NCBI GenBank assembly: GCA_025965975.1
Contig: JAOPVX010000230.1
Location: forward strand, 35,398-99,397
Direction of reading: 5' to 3'
DNA from: Mycobacterium sp.
GTDB lineage: Bacteria; Actinomycetota; Actinomycetes; Mycobacteriales; Mycobacteriaceae
Length of the DNA: 64,000 nt
The first letter of the stretch is position 1, and every line of letters begins with the position of its first letter. This document shows, in pieces, positions 18,726 to 27,617 of this stretch. Below the pieces are notes generated by a model. It had not been told where the DNA came from. It searched no databases and was given only the letters and a program-made list of their open reading frames with translations. The position numbers were made by a program, and so were the translations under genes.

Positions 18726-20023
18726 TGGACCTGATTGTCCGGGCCGAGAGGGCGGTCATCGACGGCGAGATCCGGTCGGCCGCTGTGGCGGTGGCCGACG
18801 GCATGATTCGTGCGGTCGGCCCGATCGGCGCGGACTACCCGGCCACCGAACAGATCCGGCTCGGCGAAGCGACGGTACTCCTGCCGGGTTTCGTCGATTC
18901 ACATGTGCACATCAACGAGCCGGGCACCGACTGGGAAGGCTTCGCCACCGCGACGGCGGCCGCTGCGGCTGGCGGCATCACCACCCTTGTCGACATGCCG
19001 CTCGACAGCGACCCGGTGACTACCACGGTCGGCGCGCTGAGCGACAAACAGCAAGCGGCGCAGGGCAACTGCGACGTCGATGTCGCGTTCTGGGGCGGTG
19101 TCGTCCCCGGCAATCTTGCCGGGCTAGGCGATCTGGCCGCCGCAGGCGTGCTGGGCTTCAAGTGCTTTCTCACCGACTCGGGAAACCCGAACTTCCCGGC
19201 CCTGGACGCCGACGAGTTCCGGCGCGCGGTGTCGATGTGCGCCGTCCTTGACGCGGTGCTGCTGGTGCACGCCGAAAGTGAACATGTCATCGAGGGCAGT
19301 CCGCGGCCACGCGGCCGCAGCTATGCGTCGTTTCTGTCGTCGCGGCCCGATGCCTCAGAGGAGCATGCCGTTGCGCTGGTCATCGACGCCGCAAGAGAAA
19401 CGGGTGCGCGGGTCCACGTCGTGCATGTCTCCAGTGCCCGCGTGTTGCCGATGCTCGCCGATGCCAAGCGGTCCGGCGTACGCATCACCGCCGAGACGTG
19501 CCCGCACTATCTGATCTTCGCGGCCGAAGACATCCCCGACGGCGCAACACAGTTCGCGTCGTGCCCGCCCATCCGCGATGGGGACAACCGCAGCCTGCTG
19601 TGGCAGGGGCTGGCCGACGGCACCCTTGACATGATCGTGTCCGACCACTCACCCTGCGCGCCGCCGATGAAGGCCGACGGCGACTTTGGGCGTGTGTTCG
19701 GCGGAATCAGTTCCCTTCAGGTCGGACCGCGGGCCGTGTGGACACACGCCGTCCGGCGCGGTTTCGGGCTGGCGGAGCTGTGTCGGTGGATGTCCGAACA
19801 GCCTGCCGCCCTTGCGGGCCTTGGCGACAGGGGACGCATAGCGGTCGGGCGGCGGGCGGACCTGTGCGTATTCGAACCGGATATCGAGCAGACCGTACAC
19901 GCCGCGACGCTGAGACACCGGCACGCGGTCACGCCCTATGACGGTGCCGTGCTGCGCGGCTCGGTGGTGCAGACCCGGCTGGCGGGCCGCCTCATCTACG
20001 AGCGGGTCGGTCAGCCGGCATGA
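18725..20023 (+). CDS. allB: Allantoinase (AllB-type amidohydrolase)
   Basis: A 432-residue cyclic amidohydrolase. Metal ligands are seen in order: DSHVHINEPG (His60, His62), the carbamylated lysine in GFKCFLTDSG (Lys146), His182 (VHAESE), His234 (VVHVSS) and Asp307 (SDHSPC). The HINEPG-x4-WEGF block and MPLDSDP are hallmarks of allantoinases rather than dihydropyrimidinases. It should hydrolyse allantoin to allantoate. The GTG start overlaps the upstream TAG, and the stop overlaps the next gene by 4 bp. Confidence 0.88.
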   Translation: MDLIVRAERAVIDGEIRSAAVAVADGMIRAVGPIGADYPATEQIRLGEATVLLPGFVDSHVHINEPGTDWEGFATATAAAAAGGITTLVDMPLDSDPVTTTVGALSDKQQAAQGNCDVDVAFWGGVVPGNLAGLGDLAAAGVLGFKCFLTDSGNPNFPALDADEFRRAVSMCAVLDAVLLVHAESEHVIEGSPRPRGRSYASFLSSRPDASEEHAVALVIDAARETGARVHVVHVSSARVLPMLADAKRSGVRITAETCPHYLIFAAEDIPDGATQFASCPPIRDGDNRSLLWQGLADGTLDMIVSDHSPCAPPMKADGDFGRVFGGISSLQVGPRAVWTHAVRRGFGLAELCRWMSEQPAALAGLGDRGRIAVGRRADLCVFEPDIEQTVHAATLRHRHAVTPYDGAVLRGSVVQTRLAGRLIYERVGQPA

Positions 20024-20772
20024 GACTGCTCGTCCTTAACCCGAACACATCGGAGTCGATGACCGCCGAGATCGCCGCGGCCGCTGCCGGGGTCGCCGCG
20101 CAGGAAACCGAGATCATCGCGCGCAATCCGCGTTTCGGCGCGACGGCGATCGACTCGGCCGGCGAAAGCTACCTGTCCGCGGTCGGCGTGATGGATCTGG
20201 TGGCCGCCATGCTCGCAGCGGGCGAATTCGACTATGACGCAGTGATTCTGGCCGGGTTCGGCGAACACGGCAAGGATGCGCTGCAGGAGATGCTCGCCGT
20301 GCCCGTGCTGGACATCGCCGAGGCCGCGGCTGCGGTCGCGCACCTGATCGGACGGCGCTTCTCGGTGGTCACCACGTTGGCCCGCTCGATACCGCCCATC
20401 GAGGACAGGTTGATGCTCGCGGGCCTCGATGCACACTGTGCGTCGGTGCGGGCGTGCGGGCTCGGTACCGCGCAGGTGGACGCTGACCCTGCCGGCGCCG
20501 TGCAGGCGATCGTCGACGAGGCGGCCAAGGCGGTCGCCGAGGACGGCGCCGACGTGATCTGCCTGGGATGCGCCGGGATGGCGGGTGTCACCGCGGCGAT
20601 CACCGCCAAGCTTGGTGTGCCCGCCGTCGACGGCGTCGCCGCCGCGGTGGCGCTGGCCCAGGCGTTGGTCGGGCTTGGGCTGAGCACAAGCAAGGCAGGC
20701 GTATACGCCGAGGGGCCGGACAACCCGCGCAGTCACTGGCCACTCTCGACGTCGTTGGGCCTTGACCGATGA
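20020..20772 (+). CDS. Hydantoin/allantoin racemase relative lacking first Cys
   Basis: A 250-residue member of the Asp/Glu/hydantoin racemase superfamily. The N-terminus RLLVLNPNTSESM is typical of hydantoin and allantoin racemases. The second catalytic cysteine is present in ICLGCAGM (Cys184). The first, normally in an ACFGDPG-type motif near residue 79, is replaced by glycine (LAGFGEHG, Gly79). Two-base racemisation needs both cysteines, so the protein may be a one-cysteine enzyme (arylmalonate decarboxylase has a comparable Gly/Cys arrangement) or may act otherwise. Position between allantoinase and allantoicase argues for a ureide role. Confidence 0.82.
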   Translation: MRLLVLNPNTSESMTAEIAAAAAGVAAQETEIIARNPRFGATAIDSAGESYLSAVGVMDLVAAMLAAGEFDYDAVILAGFGEHGKDALQEMLAVPVLDIAEAAAAVAHLIGRRFSVVTTLARSIPPIEDRLMLAGLDAHCASVRACGLGTAQVDADPAGAVQAIVDEAAKAVAEDGADVICLGCAGMAGVTAAITAKLGVPAVDGVAAAVALAQALVGLGLSTSKAGVYAEGPDNPRSHWPLSTSLGLDR

Positions 20773-20834
20773 CCGCCGACGAGCGCTCGCGCGAGGAGCC
20801 CATATGCGAGCGCTCGCGCGAGGAGCCGATATGA
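20769..20834 (+). other. Junction micro-ORF spanning tandem repeat
   Basis: A 21-codon frame (MTADERSREEPICERSREEP plus Ile) starts within the racemase stop (ATGA) and ends in the TGA that overlaps the allantoicase ATG (ATGA). It consists almost wholly of the two 27-bp repeats, so its likely role is translational coupling rather than a functional peptide. Confidence 0.5.
20781..20834 (+). repeat. Tandem 27-bp junction repeat (2 copies)
   Basis: Two adjacent 27-bp units, each starting GAGCGCTCGCGCGAGGAGCC and ending ATATG plus one base, differ at two positions (20781-20807 and 20808-20834). Each unit carries an AGGAG ribosome-site core followed by an ATG, so both 20804 and 20831 could start allantoicase. 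The core GAGCGCTCGCGCGA recurs at 30.5 kb and in degenerate form at 60.2 kb. Confidence 0.9.
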
Positions 20835-21835
20835 AGGTGGATCTCGCGTCGCGCGCCCTCGGCGGCAGCGTCGTCGCCGCCAGCGATGAATCGTTCGGCG
20901 TCAAGGAACGCTTGATCGACCCTGGCGAACCGGCGTTCGTGCCTGGCACGTACGACGTGCGCGGTGAGGTCGTCGACGGCTGGGAGACCCGCAGGCATGC
21001 CGACGTCGACTGGGCGATCGTGCGGCTCGGAGTCGGTGGCCGGCTGCGCGCGATCGATGTCGACACCCGCTTCTTCTCCGGCAATCATCCGACCGGCTGC
21101 CGCATCGATGCCTGCGTCCTCGACACCGTCGCCGACCCGACCGCCGCCGGGGTGCACTGGACGACGATCGTCGACAGCGCCGCGTTGAAACCCGATTCCC
21201 ACAACGTCTTTGCCGTCGACGATCCGCGGCGCTATACGCACCTGCGACTGCAGCTGGAATCCGACGGGGGAGTCGCGCGGCTACGCGCCTATGGCGAGGT
21301 CGTCCCTGACCCGGCGCTGTGGGCAGGCGTCACCGTCGAGGTGTCGGGCGTCGAGCAGGGCGGCCGGGTCGAATGGTCCAGCGACAGCTTCTATTCCGAT
21401 GCTGGCGCGCTGATCACGCCGGACCGGCCACGCAACATGGGCGACGGGTGGGAGGCCAGGCGGCGCCGCGATATCGGCCCCGACACCCACGACGCGGTGA
21501 TGATCTCGTTCGCGGTGCCCGCCGATCTGCAGCGAGTCGAGATCGACACCAGCCGCTTCGTGTTCAACGCATCAACCGAGGTCGCGGTGCTTGGCAGCCG
21601 CGCGTTGCCATGTGGCGAACACGGCTGGGCGCTGGTGCCGTTCGACGTGGAAGTGCTGGCCCGCACCCGCATCGCAGCCGATTCGCGGCACGTCTTCGTC
21701 GTGGACGCCGCGGACATCACCGCGCTGCGGGTGCAGGCCTATCCCGACGGCGGAATCGCCCGCGTCCGGGCCTTCGGCCGGCCCACCGACCACGGAATCG
21801 CCTTGCTGCAATCCATCTGGGAGGGGTCGGCGTGA
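20831..21835 (+). CDS. alc: Allantoicase
   Basis: A 334-residue protein with two homologous allantoicase repeats: DGWETRRHADVDWAIVRLG, then HLRLQLESDGGVARLRAYGE, and again DGWEARRRRDIGPDTHDAV, then LRVQAYPDGGIARVRAFG. The enzyme cleaves allantoate to ureidoglycolate and urea. The start at MKVDLASRALGG follows the second 27-bp repeat, which provides AGGAG; an in-frame ATG at 20804 lies in the first repeat. Its stop overlaps the next start (GTGA). Confidence 0.92.
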   Translation: MKVDLASRALGGSVVAASDESFGVKERLIDPGEPAFVPGTYDVRGEVVDGWETRRHADVDWAIVRLGVGGRLRAIDVDTRFFSGNHPTGCRIDACVLDTVADPTAAGVHWTTIVDSAALKPDSHNVFAVDDPRRYTHLRLQLESDGGVARLRAYGEVVPDPALWAGVTVEVSGVEQGGRVEWSSDSFYSDAGALITPDRPRNMGDGWEARRRRDIGPDTHDAVMISFAVPADLQRVEIDTSRFVFNASTEVAVLGSRALPCGEHGWALVPFDVEVLARTRIAADSRHVFVVDAADITALRVQAYPDGGIARVRAFGRPTDHGIALLQSIWEGSA

Positions 21836-22359
21836 GCACCCGAAGCACCGTGCAGATGACCGAATGCAGCGGACTGTGGCAGCGCACGTTGCTCATCGAC
21901 GGCGACGGGTCACGCGACGTCAGCACCGGTGTGGCATGGCTGCAGGGAATCACCGCGTACGCGGACACCCGGGGCTTTGCCGGCCGACTCAGCCAGCACG
22001 ACGACGTCTTCGCGTGGCAGCGGCTCATCGATGTCGAGCCGCAGGGGCCGTTCCCCGACGAGGGGCGGATGCGGTGGGAGGCGGGCGTTTTGATCGAACG
22101 CGGCGTGCACCAGAACTACGCCGAACATTGGGTCAGGCGGGACGGCCCGGCCGCACCGTGCTGGGCGCTGTTCGGAGCGAACGCGATCCTGCTGCGCGCC
22201 GGTGCGCAATTCGGCTGGGCGGACCGGCGCGGTGTTGCGCTTGGCACAATCGGCGATCCGCAGTGGACCGCGCTCAATCCGCACATGAATGGTAGTGACC
22301 TGGTGGCCAACGGCGTCCGATGGAACATTGAGGATAGCGAAGGAGATGTGGATCTATGA
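21832..22359 (+). CDS. Unassigned protein of ureide operon (lipocalin/HRI1-like?)
   Basis: A 175-residue protein, GTG start inside the allantoicase stop. The pattern CSGLWQRTLLIDGDG, VAWLQGITAYADTRG and the GxW-like ends suggest a small antiparallel beta barrel of lipocalin or HRI1 type; this is only a weak impression. It does not look like ureidoglycolate lyase (AllA), the activity expected after allantoicase. Its conserved place between allantoicase and the oxygenase suggests a role in ureide or purine handling. Confidence 0.6.
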   Translation: MSTRSTVQMTECSGLWQRTLLIDGDGSRDVSTGVAWLQGITAYADTRGFAGRLSQHDDVFAWQRLIDVEPQGPFPDEGRMRWEAGVLIERGVHQNYAEHWVRRDGPAAPCWALFGANAILLRAGAQFGWADRRGVALGTIGDPQWTALNPHMNGSDLVANGVRWNIEDSEGDVDL

Positions 22360-23393
22360 GTGGGGCAACGTCATTCACATCGGTGCCGATCGTCGACATC
22401 AGCGGACTGAACTCGCCGGAGCCGGCGGAACGCGAACGAGTGGCGGGCGAGATCGGTAGCGCGGCCCGCGAGGTCGGGTTCTTCTATGTGAGCGGCGCCG
22501 GTGTCGACGACGCGTTGTTCGAGCGCACGTTGGCAGCGACGAGGCAGTTCTTCGCGTTGCCGCTCGAGGAGAAGATGCGCTCCTACATCGGGCTGTCCAC
22601 CTGCCATCGGGGCTACGTGCCGGTCGGCGAGGAGGGCGTGGAGACGGGAACACCAGATCTCAAGGAGGCGTTCGACACCGCGCTGGATCTGCCCGCCGAC
22701 GACCCCGACCATCTGGCGGGCAACCCGATGCTTGGCCCGAACGTGTGGCCCGACCTGCCGGGGTTCGCCGAGACGGTGACGGAGTACTACCACGCGGTGC
22801 TCGACGTCGGGCACCGGCTGCTGTCGGCGTTCGCGGTGGCGCTGAAAGAGGACCCCGACACGTTCTCCCGGCACGCGACCAAGACGCCGAGCCAGTTGCG
22901 GCTGGTGCACTATCCGTACAACCCCGAAGCGCAGGACGGTCAGGGTATCGGCGCGCACACGGACTACGAGTGCTTCACGCTGCTCAAACCCACCGCGCCG
23001 GGCCTTGAGGTGCTCAACGGCGCCGGTGAGTGGATCGACGTGCCGCCGGTGCCCGGCACGTTCGTCGTAAACATCGGCGACATGCTGGAACTGTGGACCA
23101 ACGGTGCATACGTGGCGACCAGCCACCGGGTGCGCAAGGTGCCCGAAGAGCGGTATTCGTTCCCGCTGTTCTTCAACGTCGATTACCACACCGAGGTGAA
23201 ACCGTTGCCGCAGTTCGCCTCTCGCGACGGAAAGGAGCGCCCCACGCTGCGCGCGGGTGAGCACCTGTTCGCCCAGACCGCTCAGACGTTCGGCTATCTG
23301 CGCAACCGCGTCGAGACCGGTGAGCTGGTGCTTCCCGACGGCTCGCTGGAAATCGGACAGTTCGGACAGCAGGCGTTGCAGAACCGGGGATAG
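22356..23393 (+). CDS. 2-oxoglutarate/Fe(II) oxygenase, isopenicillin-N-synthase type
   Basis: A 345-residue non-haem iron oxygenase. The DIOX_N part is VPIVDISGLNS, AAREVGFFYVSGAGVDD. The iron triad is His201-x-Asp203 (GAHTDYECF) and His257 (TSHRV), with the 2-oxoglutarate-binding Arg266-x-Ser268. It likely hydroxylates or demethylates a small molecule; in this cluster a purine or ureide is a reasonable guess (thymine and xanthine are oxidised by other 2OG enzymes). ATGA overlap with the previous gene and an AGGAGA ribosome site mark it as the last gene of the AmtR-controlled run. Confidence 0.88.
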   Translation: MSGATSFTSVPIVDISGLNSPEPAERERVAGEIGSAAREVGFFYVSGAGVDDALFERTLAATRQFFALPLEEKMRSYIGLSTCHRGYVPVGEEGVETGTPDLKEAFDTALDLPADDPDHLAGNPMLGPNVWPDLPGFAETVTEYYHAVLDVGHRLLSAFAVALKEDPDTFSRHATKTPSQLRLVHYPYNPEAQDGQGIGAHTDYECFTLLKPTAPGLEVLNGAGEWIDVPPVPGTFVVNIGDMLELWTNGAYVATSHRVRKVPEERYSFPLFFNVDYHTEVKPLPQFASRDGKERPTLRAGEHLFAQTAQTFGYLRNRVETGELVLPDGSLEIGQFGQQALQNRG

Positions 23394-23413
23394 CCTTCGG
23401 TAGTTTCGGCAGC

Positions 23414-24433
23414 GTGCCCGAACTGACGAACCGCCAGATCCTGCTGCGTCGCCGTCCGACCGGGCTGGTTGCGCCCGGTGACACCGAGCTGGTCACCAGC
23501 CCTGCGCCGGAGCCCGCAGACGGTGAGGCGCTGGTGCGCACCACCTACGTCGGGATCGACGCCGCGGCCCGTACCTGGCTCGACGGCCAGCCCGGCTATC
23601 TGCCCGCGCTGCAGTTGGGCGACGTCATCCGGGCGGCAGGAATCGGCGAGGTGGTGGCGTCACGCTGCGACGCCTACGCCGTCGGCGACGTCGTCACCAC
23701 GCTGACCAGCTTCCAGGAATATGTCATCATCCGCGACGACGTGTTCACCACGCCGATCCCTGGGGAGACCGATCAACTGGCGATCATGTCGGTCTATGGC
23801 CCGACGGGCGCCACCGCCTACTTCGGGATGACCGACATCGGCAGGCCCCAGCCAGGGGAGACCGTGGTGGTCTCGGCCGCGGCGGGTGCAACGGGGTCGG
23901 TGGCCGGGCAGATCGCCAAGATCGCAGGCGCACGGGTGGTCGGTATCGCGGGCGGTCCGCATAAGTGCAAGGCGGTTGTCGAAGACTTCGGGTTCGACGC
24001 GTGCATCGACTACAAGGAGGCCAACCTCCCCGCGTCGCTCAAGGAACACTGCCCGAAGGGTGTGAACGTCTACTTCGACAACGTCGGCGGGCCGATTCTC
24101 GACGCGGTGCTTGGCCGACTCGCTCCACGAGCACGGGTCGTGCTGTGCGGCGTCATCTCCAGCTACCTGACCGGCGAACACCCAGGCCCATCCAACTACG
24201 TCAACCTTCTGGCCAGGACCGCGCTCATGCAGGGATTCAATGCGCTCGACGAGTGGGGCCGCTTCGATGAAGCCTTCACCTCGCTTCGCCAGTGGGAGGC
24301 CGATGGCCGGCTCGTGCACCGCCAGACCATCTTCGAGGGCATCGAGTCTTGCGTTGACGCCCTCAACGGGCTGTTCACCGGCGCCAACATCGGCAAGACG
24401 CTGGTCAAGATCAGCGAACCCACGCCGGCCTGA
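23414..24433 (+). CDS. MDR-family NADP-dependent oxidoreductase (CurA/alkenal reductase-like)
   Basis: A 339-residue medium-chain reductase without the structural zinc cysteines. It has the GroES-like half, then the NADPH-binding AAAGATGSVAGQIAK, and NVYFDNVGG, features of 2-alkenal reductases and curcumin/leukotriene-B4-type reductases. Expected role is reduction of a conjugated enone using NADPH. It starts 20 bp after the oxygenase, so it could be read through from the ureide operon, but its function looks unrelated. Confidence 0.9.
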   Translation: MPELTNRQILLRRRPTGLVAPGDTELVTSPAPEPADGEALVRTTYVGIDAAARTWLDGQPGYLPALQLGDVIRAAGIGEVVASRCDAYAVGDVVTTLTSFQEYVIIRDDVFTTPIPGETDQLAIMSVYGPTGATAYFGMTDIGRPQPGETVVVSAAAGATGSVAGQIAKIAGARVVGIAGGPHKCKAVVEDFGFDACIDYKEANLPASLKEHCPKGVNVYFDNVGGPILDAVLGRLAPRARVVLCGVISSYLTGEHPGPSNYVNLLARTALMQGFNALDEWGRFDEAFTSLRQWEADGRLVHRQTIFEGIESCVDALNGLFTGANIGKTLVKISEPTPA

Positions 24434-24918
24434 TGCCGAAGCTGAGCGCGGCCCTGCTGCTCTACCGGGTCATCGACGGAGGCGTCGAAGTGCTGATCGG
24501 CCATCCCGGCGGCCCGTTCTGGGCACGCAAAGACGAAGGAGCGTGGTCGATTCCGAAGGGTGAGTACGTCGAGGGCGACGACCCGTGGACCGCCGCACAA
24601 CGTGAATTCGGAGAGGAACTCGGCAAAAAGCCGCCAGACGGGCCGCGCATCGAGTTCGCGCCGCTGCGGCAGCCCAGCGGCAAGGTCATCACGGCCTTCG
24701 CCGTTCGCGGCGATCTTGACCTCGATGGCACCGTCAGCAATACGTTCACGCTCGAGTGGCCGAAGGGTTCGGGCAAGATCCGCGAATATCCCGAGATCGA
24801 CCGCGTCGGTTGGTTTTCGGTGGCCGAGGCCAACACGAAACTGCTGAAGGGTCAGCGGCCGCTGCTGGACCGTCTCATGGTTGCTCTCGAAGGCGGCGAA
24901 CCGGGTGGGTCTCGATAG
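24433..24918 (+). CDS. Nudix hydrolase
   Basis: A 161-residue protein with a Nudix box starting GEYVEGDDPWTAAQREFGEE (Gly-x5-Glu-x7-REFxEELG form; the first conserved Glu is at GDDP, somewhat altered). These enzymes hydrolyse nucleoside diphosphates linked to another moiety. The N-terminus KLSAALLLYRV and WFSVAEANTKLLKGQRPLLDRL fit the small Nudix group that lacks further domains. It overlaps the MDR gene by 1 bp (TGATG) and the convergent SnoaL-like gene by 44 bp. Confidence 0.88.
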   Translation: MPKLSAALLLYRVIDGGVEVLIGHPGGPFWARKDEGAWSIPKGEYVEGDDPWTAAQREFGEELGKKPPDGPRIEFAPLRQPSGKVITAFAVRGDLDLDGTVSNTFTLEWPKGSGKIREYPEIDRVGWFSVAEANTKLLKGQRPLLDRLMVALEGGEPGGSR

Positions 24919-25339
24919 CGTTTATGGTCAGCGCGCGGCCGTGGATGCGCCACCCGGCCCGCGTGTGCAGATACTCGTCGTCGTAGCGCAGATGCCACAC
25001 CAAATCGGTGATTTGTCCATCGGCGACCGACCAGTGGTGGGCGATACATGTGATGCGGCCCAGCGCGTAGTTGGAGTCGTCGGCCCCCGCATAGACCTCA
25101 CCGACGATCGCGTGCTCGGTTCGAGTCACGGTGGCCACCGCAGCAATCGCCTCCCGCACGCCGTCGCGCCCGTGGTGACGGCGCACCGGCTCCAGTGATC
25201 GGGGCGGGTCGGGCAGCCGCAGTTCTGCGGTGTCGGTGAACAACTCGACCACATCGTCGAATCGCCGGTCGTCGACCGCCGACGCGTACAGGTGAACCAG
25301 GTCGCTCAGCGCGAGCCGATCGAAAGCGTTGAGCCTCAT
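24875..25339 (-). CDS. SnoaL/NTF2-like protein
   Basis: A 154-residue NTF2-fold protein: residues ~5-35 ALSDLVHLYASAVDDRRFDD then VVELFTDTAELRLP, then HHGRDGVREAIAAV and a C-terminal WHLRYDDEYLHTRAGWRIHG. The His and Tyr/Asp pattern is that of polyketide cyclase-like or scytalone-dehydratase-like SnoaL_4 proteins. [11 protein letters not shown] is chosen as start; the stop of this gene overlaps the Nudix gene by 44 bp. It is coupled by ATGA to the LLM gene upstream. Confidence 0.82.
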   Translation of the reverse strand: MRLNAFDRLALSDLVHLYASAVDDRRFDDVVELFTDTAELRLPDPPRSLEPVRRHHGRDGVREAIAAVATVTRTEHAIVGEVYAGADDSNYALGRITCIAHHWSVADGQITDLVWHLRYDDEYLHTRAGWRIHGRALTINAIETHPVRRLREQP

Positions 25340-26211
25340 GGCGTGAGCGCCAACCGCTGCGCGCACGTCGACAGCAGGTCACACGCCTCGCCGATGTCGG
25401 AGGTGGGCGGCATGGCCAGCACGACTCTGTCGGCGCCGAGCGCCGCGAGTTTGCCGGCGCGATCGCCGTCGATCTTGGTCACGAGATGGCCCAGCGACAG
25501 CTCGAGCGCATCCGGGTCGCGGTCGGCGGTAGCCGCCTCGGCACGCATTATCCCGATCAGTTCGGTCAACTCCGAACCGCCGACGCCGAGCGGCTGAAAG
25601 CCGTCACCAAACCGACCTGCCCGGCGGGCCGCCGCGCGGCTGTGCCCGCCGATGTGGATGGGCACGCGCGTGGTGGGCTTGGGATAGCAAGCGGCGTGAG
25701 CGAATTCGAAGAACTCGCCGGAAAAACTCGCACCGTCGGGCCGGTCCTCCCACAGCAGCCGCATCACCTCGAGCTGTTCGTCGGCGCGGCGCCCGCGACT
25801 GGCGAACTCCGCTCCGCACGCCTCGATCTCCTCCTTGAGCCAACCCATTCCTACGCAGAGCCGCATCCGCCCGCGCGACAACGCATCCACGGTGGCCACC
25901 CGCTTGGCCAACACCACAGGATGGTGGTTGGGCAGCACAAGTACACCGGTCGCCAACCCGAGCCGATCGGTCTGCGCTGCCAGAAAAGTCAGCAGGTCAA
26001 GGGGATCGGGCACCGCGCAGTCGGCAGGCAACTCCACCCGTCCTGATGCGTCGTACGGGTACACGCTGCTGTACTCGGTCATCAGCACCGTGTGTTCGAC
26101 GGCGACGATCGACTCGAAACCACAGGCTTCGACGTGTCGGGCGAAGGCGGACATCCATCCGGGATCGGCGGTGACCCCTGCCGCGACGGGCGCTATGACG
26201 GCGAACTTCAC
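25336..26211 (-). CDS. LLM-class F420-dependent oxidoreductase
   Basis: A 291-residue luciferase-like TIM barrel: [82 protein letters not shown]. These are the marks of the TIGR03619-type F420-dependent subgroup common in mycobacteria. The GTG at 26211 is chosen because it overlaps the kinase stop (GTGA) and starts at the first beta strand; the longer frame adds a low-complexity leader. Confidence 0.9.
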   Translation of the reverse strand: MKFAVIAPVAAGVTADPGWMSAFARHVEACGFESIVAVEHTVLMTEYSSVYPYDASGRVELPADCAVPDPLDLLTFLAAQTDRLGLATGVLVLPNHHPVVLAKRVATVDALSRGRMRLCVGMGWLKEEIEACGAEFASRGRRADEQLEVMRLLWEDRPDGASFSGEFFEFAHAACYPKPTTRVPIHIGGHSRAAARRAGRFGDGFQPLGVGGSELTELIGIMRAEAATADRDPDALELSLGHLVTKIDGDRAGKLAALGADRVVLAMPPTSDIGEACDLLSTCAQRLALTP

Positions 26212-27596
26212 GGCAGCCCAAGGTTGCTGCGTCGGATCTCTTCGCGGCACTGTATGCGGGTCCGGCCGGTCTGCTGCATGCACACCCGCACGGGCGACTC
26301 CTCCGCGATCGGCAGCGGTTGCTCGGTCGGGGCGGTGGTCACGGTCGGGCTTGGCACATCACCAGGATTGAGCGACCAGATCGAGGCGCCGGTGGTCTGC
26401 AGCGTCGAACAGTACGCGGTGGCCCCGTTGGCCGTCGTTGCCGTGCTGCCCACAGGTGAGCATTTGGCACCGATCACCGCGACGGGCGCGGCGGGCGACG
26501 TCGCGGCCGGCGGCGCCGCTGGCTCAGGTGGCGGAGGCAGCGGCATGAACGTCGGGGTTCTGAGCGCAGGCGACTTCGCCGTCGCAGTGGTTGGCTCCGG
26601 GCGGTCTGCGCGGCGAAACTCCGTGATCGCCACCGTAATTGCGCCGATCAGCAGCACCGCCAGGATCGTAGGCACGATGATGCCGGCTCGTAGCATGGAG
26701 CGTTTCGGCGGTGTTGCGGCGGGGGCGAGGGTAGTGCCGACATCGCCGGTCGGCGCCGCGTCGAGCCCGTGGGCGAGCGCACGGGCGAAGTCGTCGCACC
26801 GCTCGAAACGGTCCTTGGGATCCTTGGACAACGCCTTGGCCAACACCGGGTCGAGCGCGGACAGCTCGGGGCGCCGCGCGCCGATCGCCGGCGGAGACGC
26901 AGACAGATGCTGGCTGATGACGACCGCCGGGTTGGAATGCTGAAACGGCGGAGCACCGGTCAACAGGTGAAAGGCGGTGGCCGCCAACGCATATTGGTCA
27001 GCCCGCCCGTCGAGCCGCGCACCCATCAGCTGCTCAGGTGCGGCGTAGGACACGGTACCGACCGTCATATTCGTGGCGGTCAGCCCGCTGATGTCGTTCA
27101 CCCAGCGGGCGATGCCGAAGTCCGCCAACAGAATTCGGTGATCGCCCGACGCCGGGCGGGCCAGCAGGATGTTGGCGGGTTTGACGTCGCGGTGCAGCAG
27201 GTGGCGCTCATGCGCGTAGTCCAACGCCTCCGCGACGGCGGCCACGATGTCGGCGACCTCGGTGTTTCCCATCCCGTCCGGATTGCGCTCCCGCAGCAGT
27301 CGCGCCGCGTCGGTGCCGTCCACATAGTCCATCGAGATCCAGATCTGGCCCTCGAAGTCGCCGCGATCGTGCACACCGACGATATGGGGATGCCACAGCG
27401 TGGCCGCGATGTCGGCCTCGCGGTTGAACCGCTCGCGATACTCGCCGTCCGCCGACACCGACGCGGGGAGCACCTTCAGCGCGTCGCGCCGTGGCAGCCG
27501 CGGATGCTGCGCCAGATAAACCTCGCCCATGCCGCCCGAGCCGAGCATCCGCACGATGGTGTACCCCGCGAACGTCGCACCATCGGCCAACGGCAT
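26208..27596 (-). CDS. Transmembrane Ser/Thr protein kinase (PknF/PknI-like)
   Basis: A 462-residue Hanks-type kinase: glycine loop GSGGMGEVY (residues 20-27), Lys41, HRDVKPAN (135-142), DFG (159-161), and SYAAPEQ. A single membrane helix at ~303-325 separates it from a Pro/Ala-rich extracytoplasmic part with four cysteines (two near 378-400, two near 437-450), possibly a disulfide-stabilised sensor. It is followed, with a GTGA overlap, by the LLM oxidoreductase and SnoaL genes, an unusual partnership for a kinase. Confidence 0.93.
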   Translation of the reverse strand: MPLADGATFAGYTIVRMLGSGGMGEVYLAQHPRLPRRDALKVLPASVSADGEYRERFNREADIAATLWHPHIVGVHDRGDFEGQIWISMDYVDGTDAARLLRERNPDGMGNTEVADIVAAVAEALDYAHERHLLHRDVKPANILLARPASGDHRILLADFGIARWVNDISGLTATNMTVGTVSYAAPEQLMGARLDGRADQYALAATAFHLLTGAPPFQHSNPAVVISQHLSASPPAIGARRPELSALDPVLAKALSKDPKDRFERCDDFARALAHGLDAAPTGDVGTTLAPAATPPKRSMLRAGIIVPTILAVLLIGAITVAITEFRRADRPEPTTATAKSPALRTPTFMPLPPPPEPAAPPAATSPAAPVAVIGAKCSPVGSTATTANGATAYCSTLQTTGASIWSLNPGDVPSPTVTTAPTEQPLPIAEESPVRVCMQQTGRTRIQCREEIRRSNLGLP

Positions 27597-27617
27597 GGGC
27601 GAATAGTACAGACGCGG

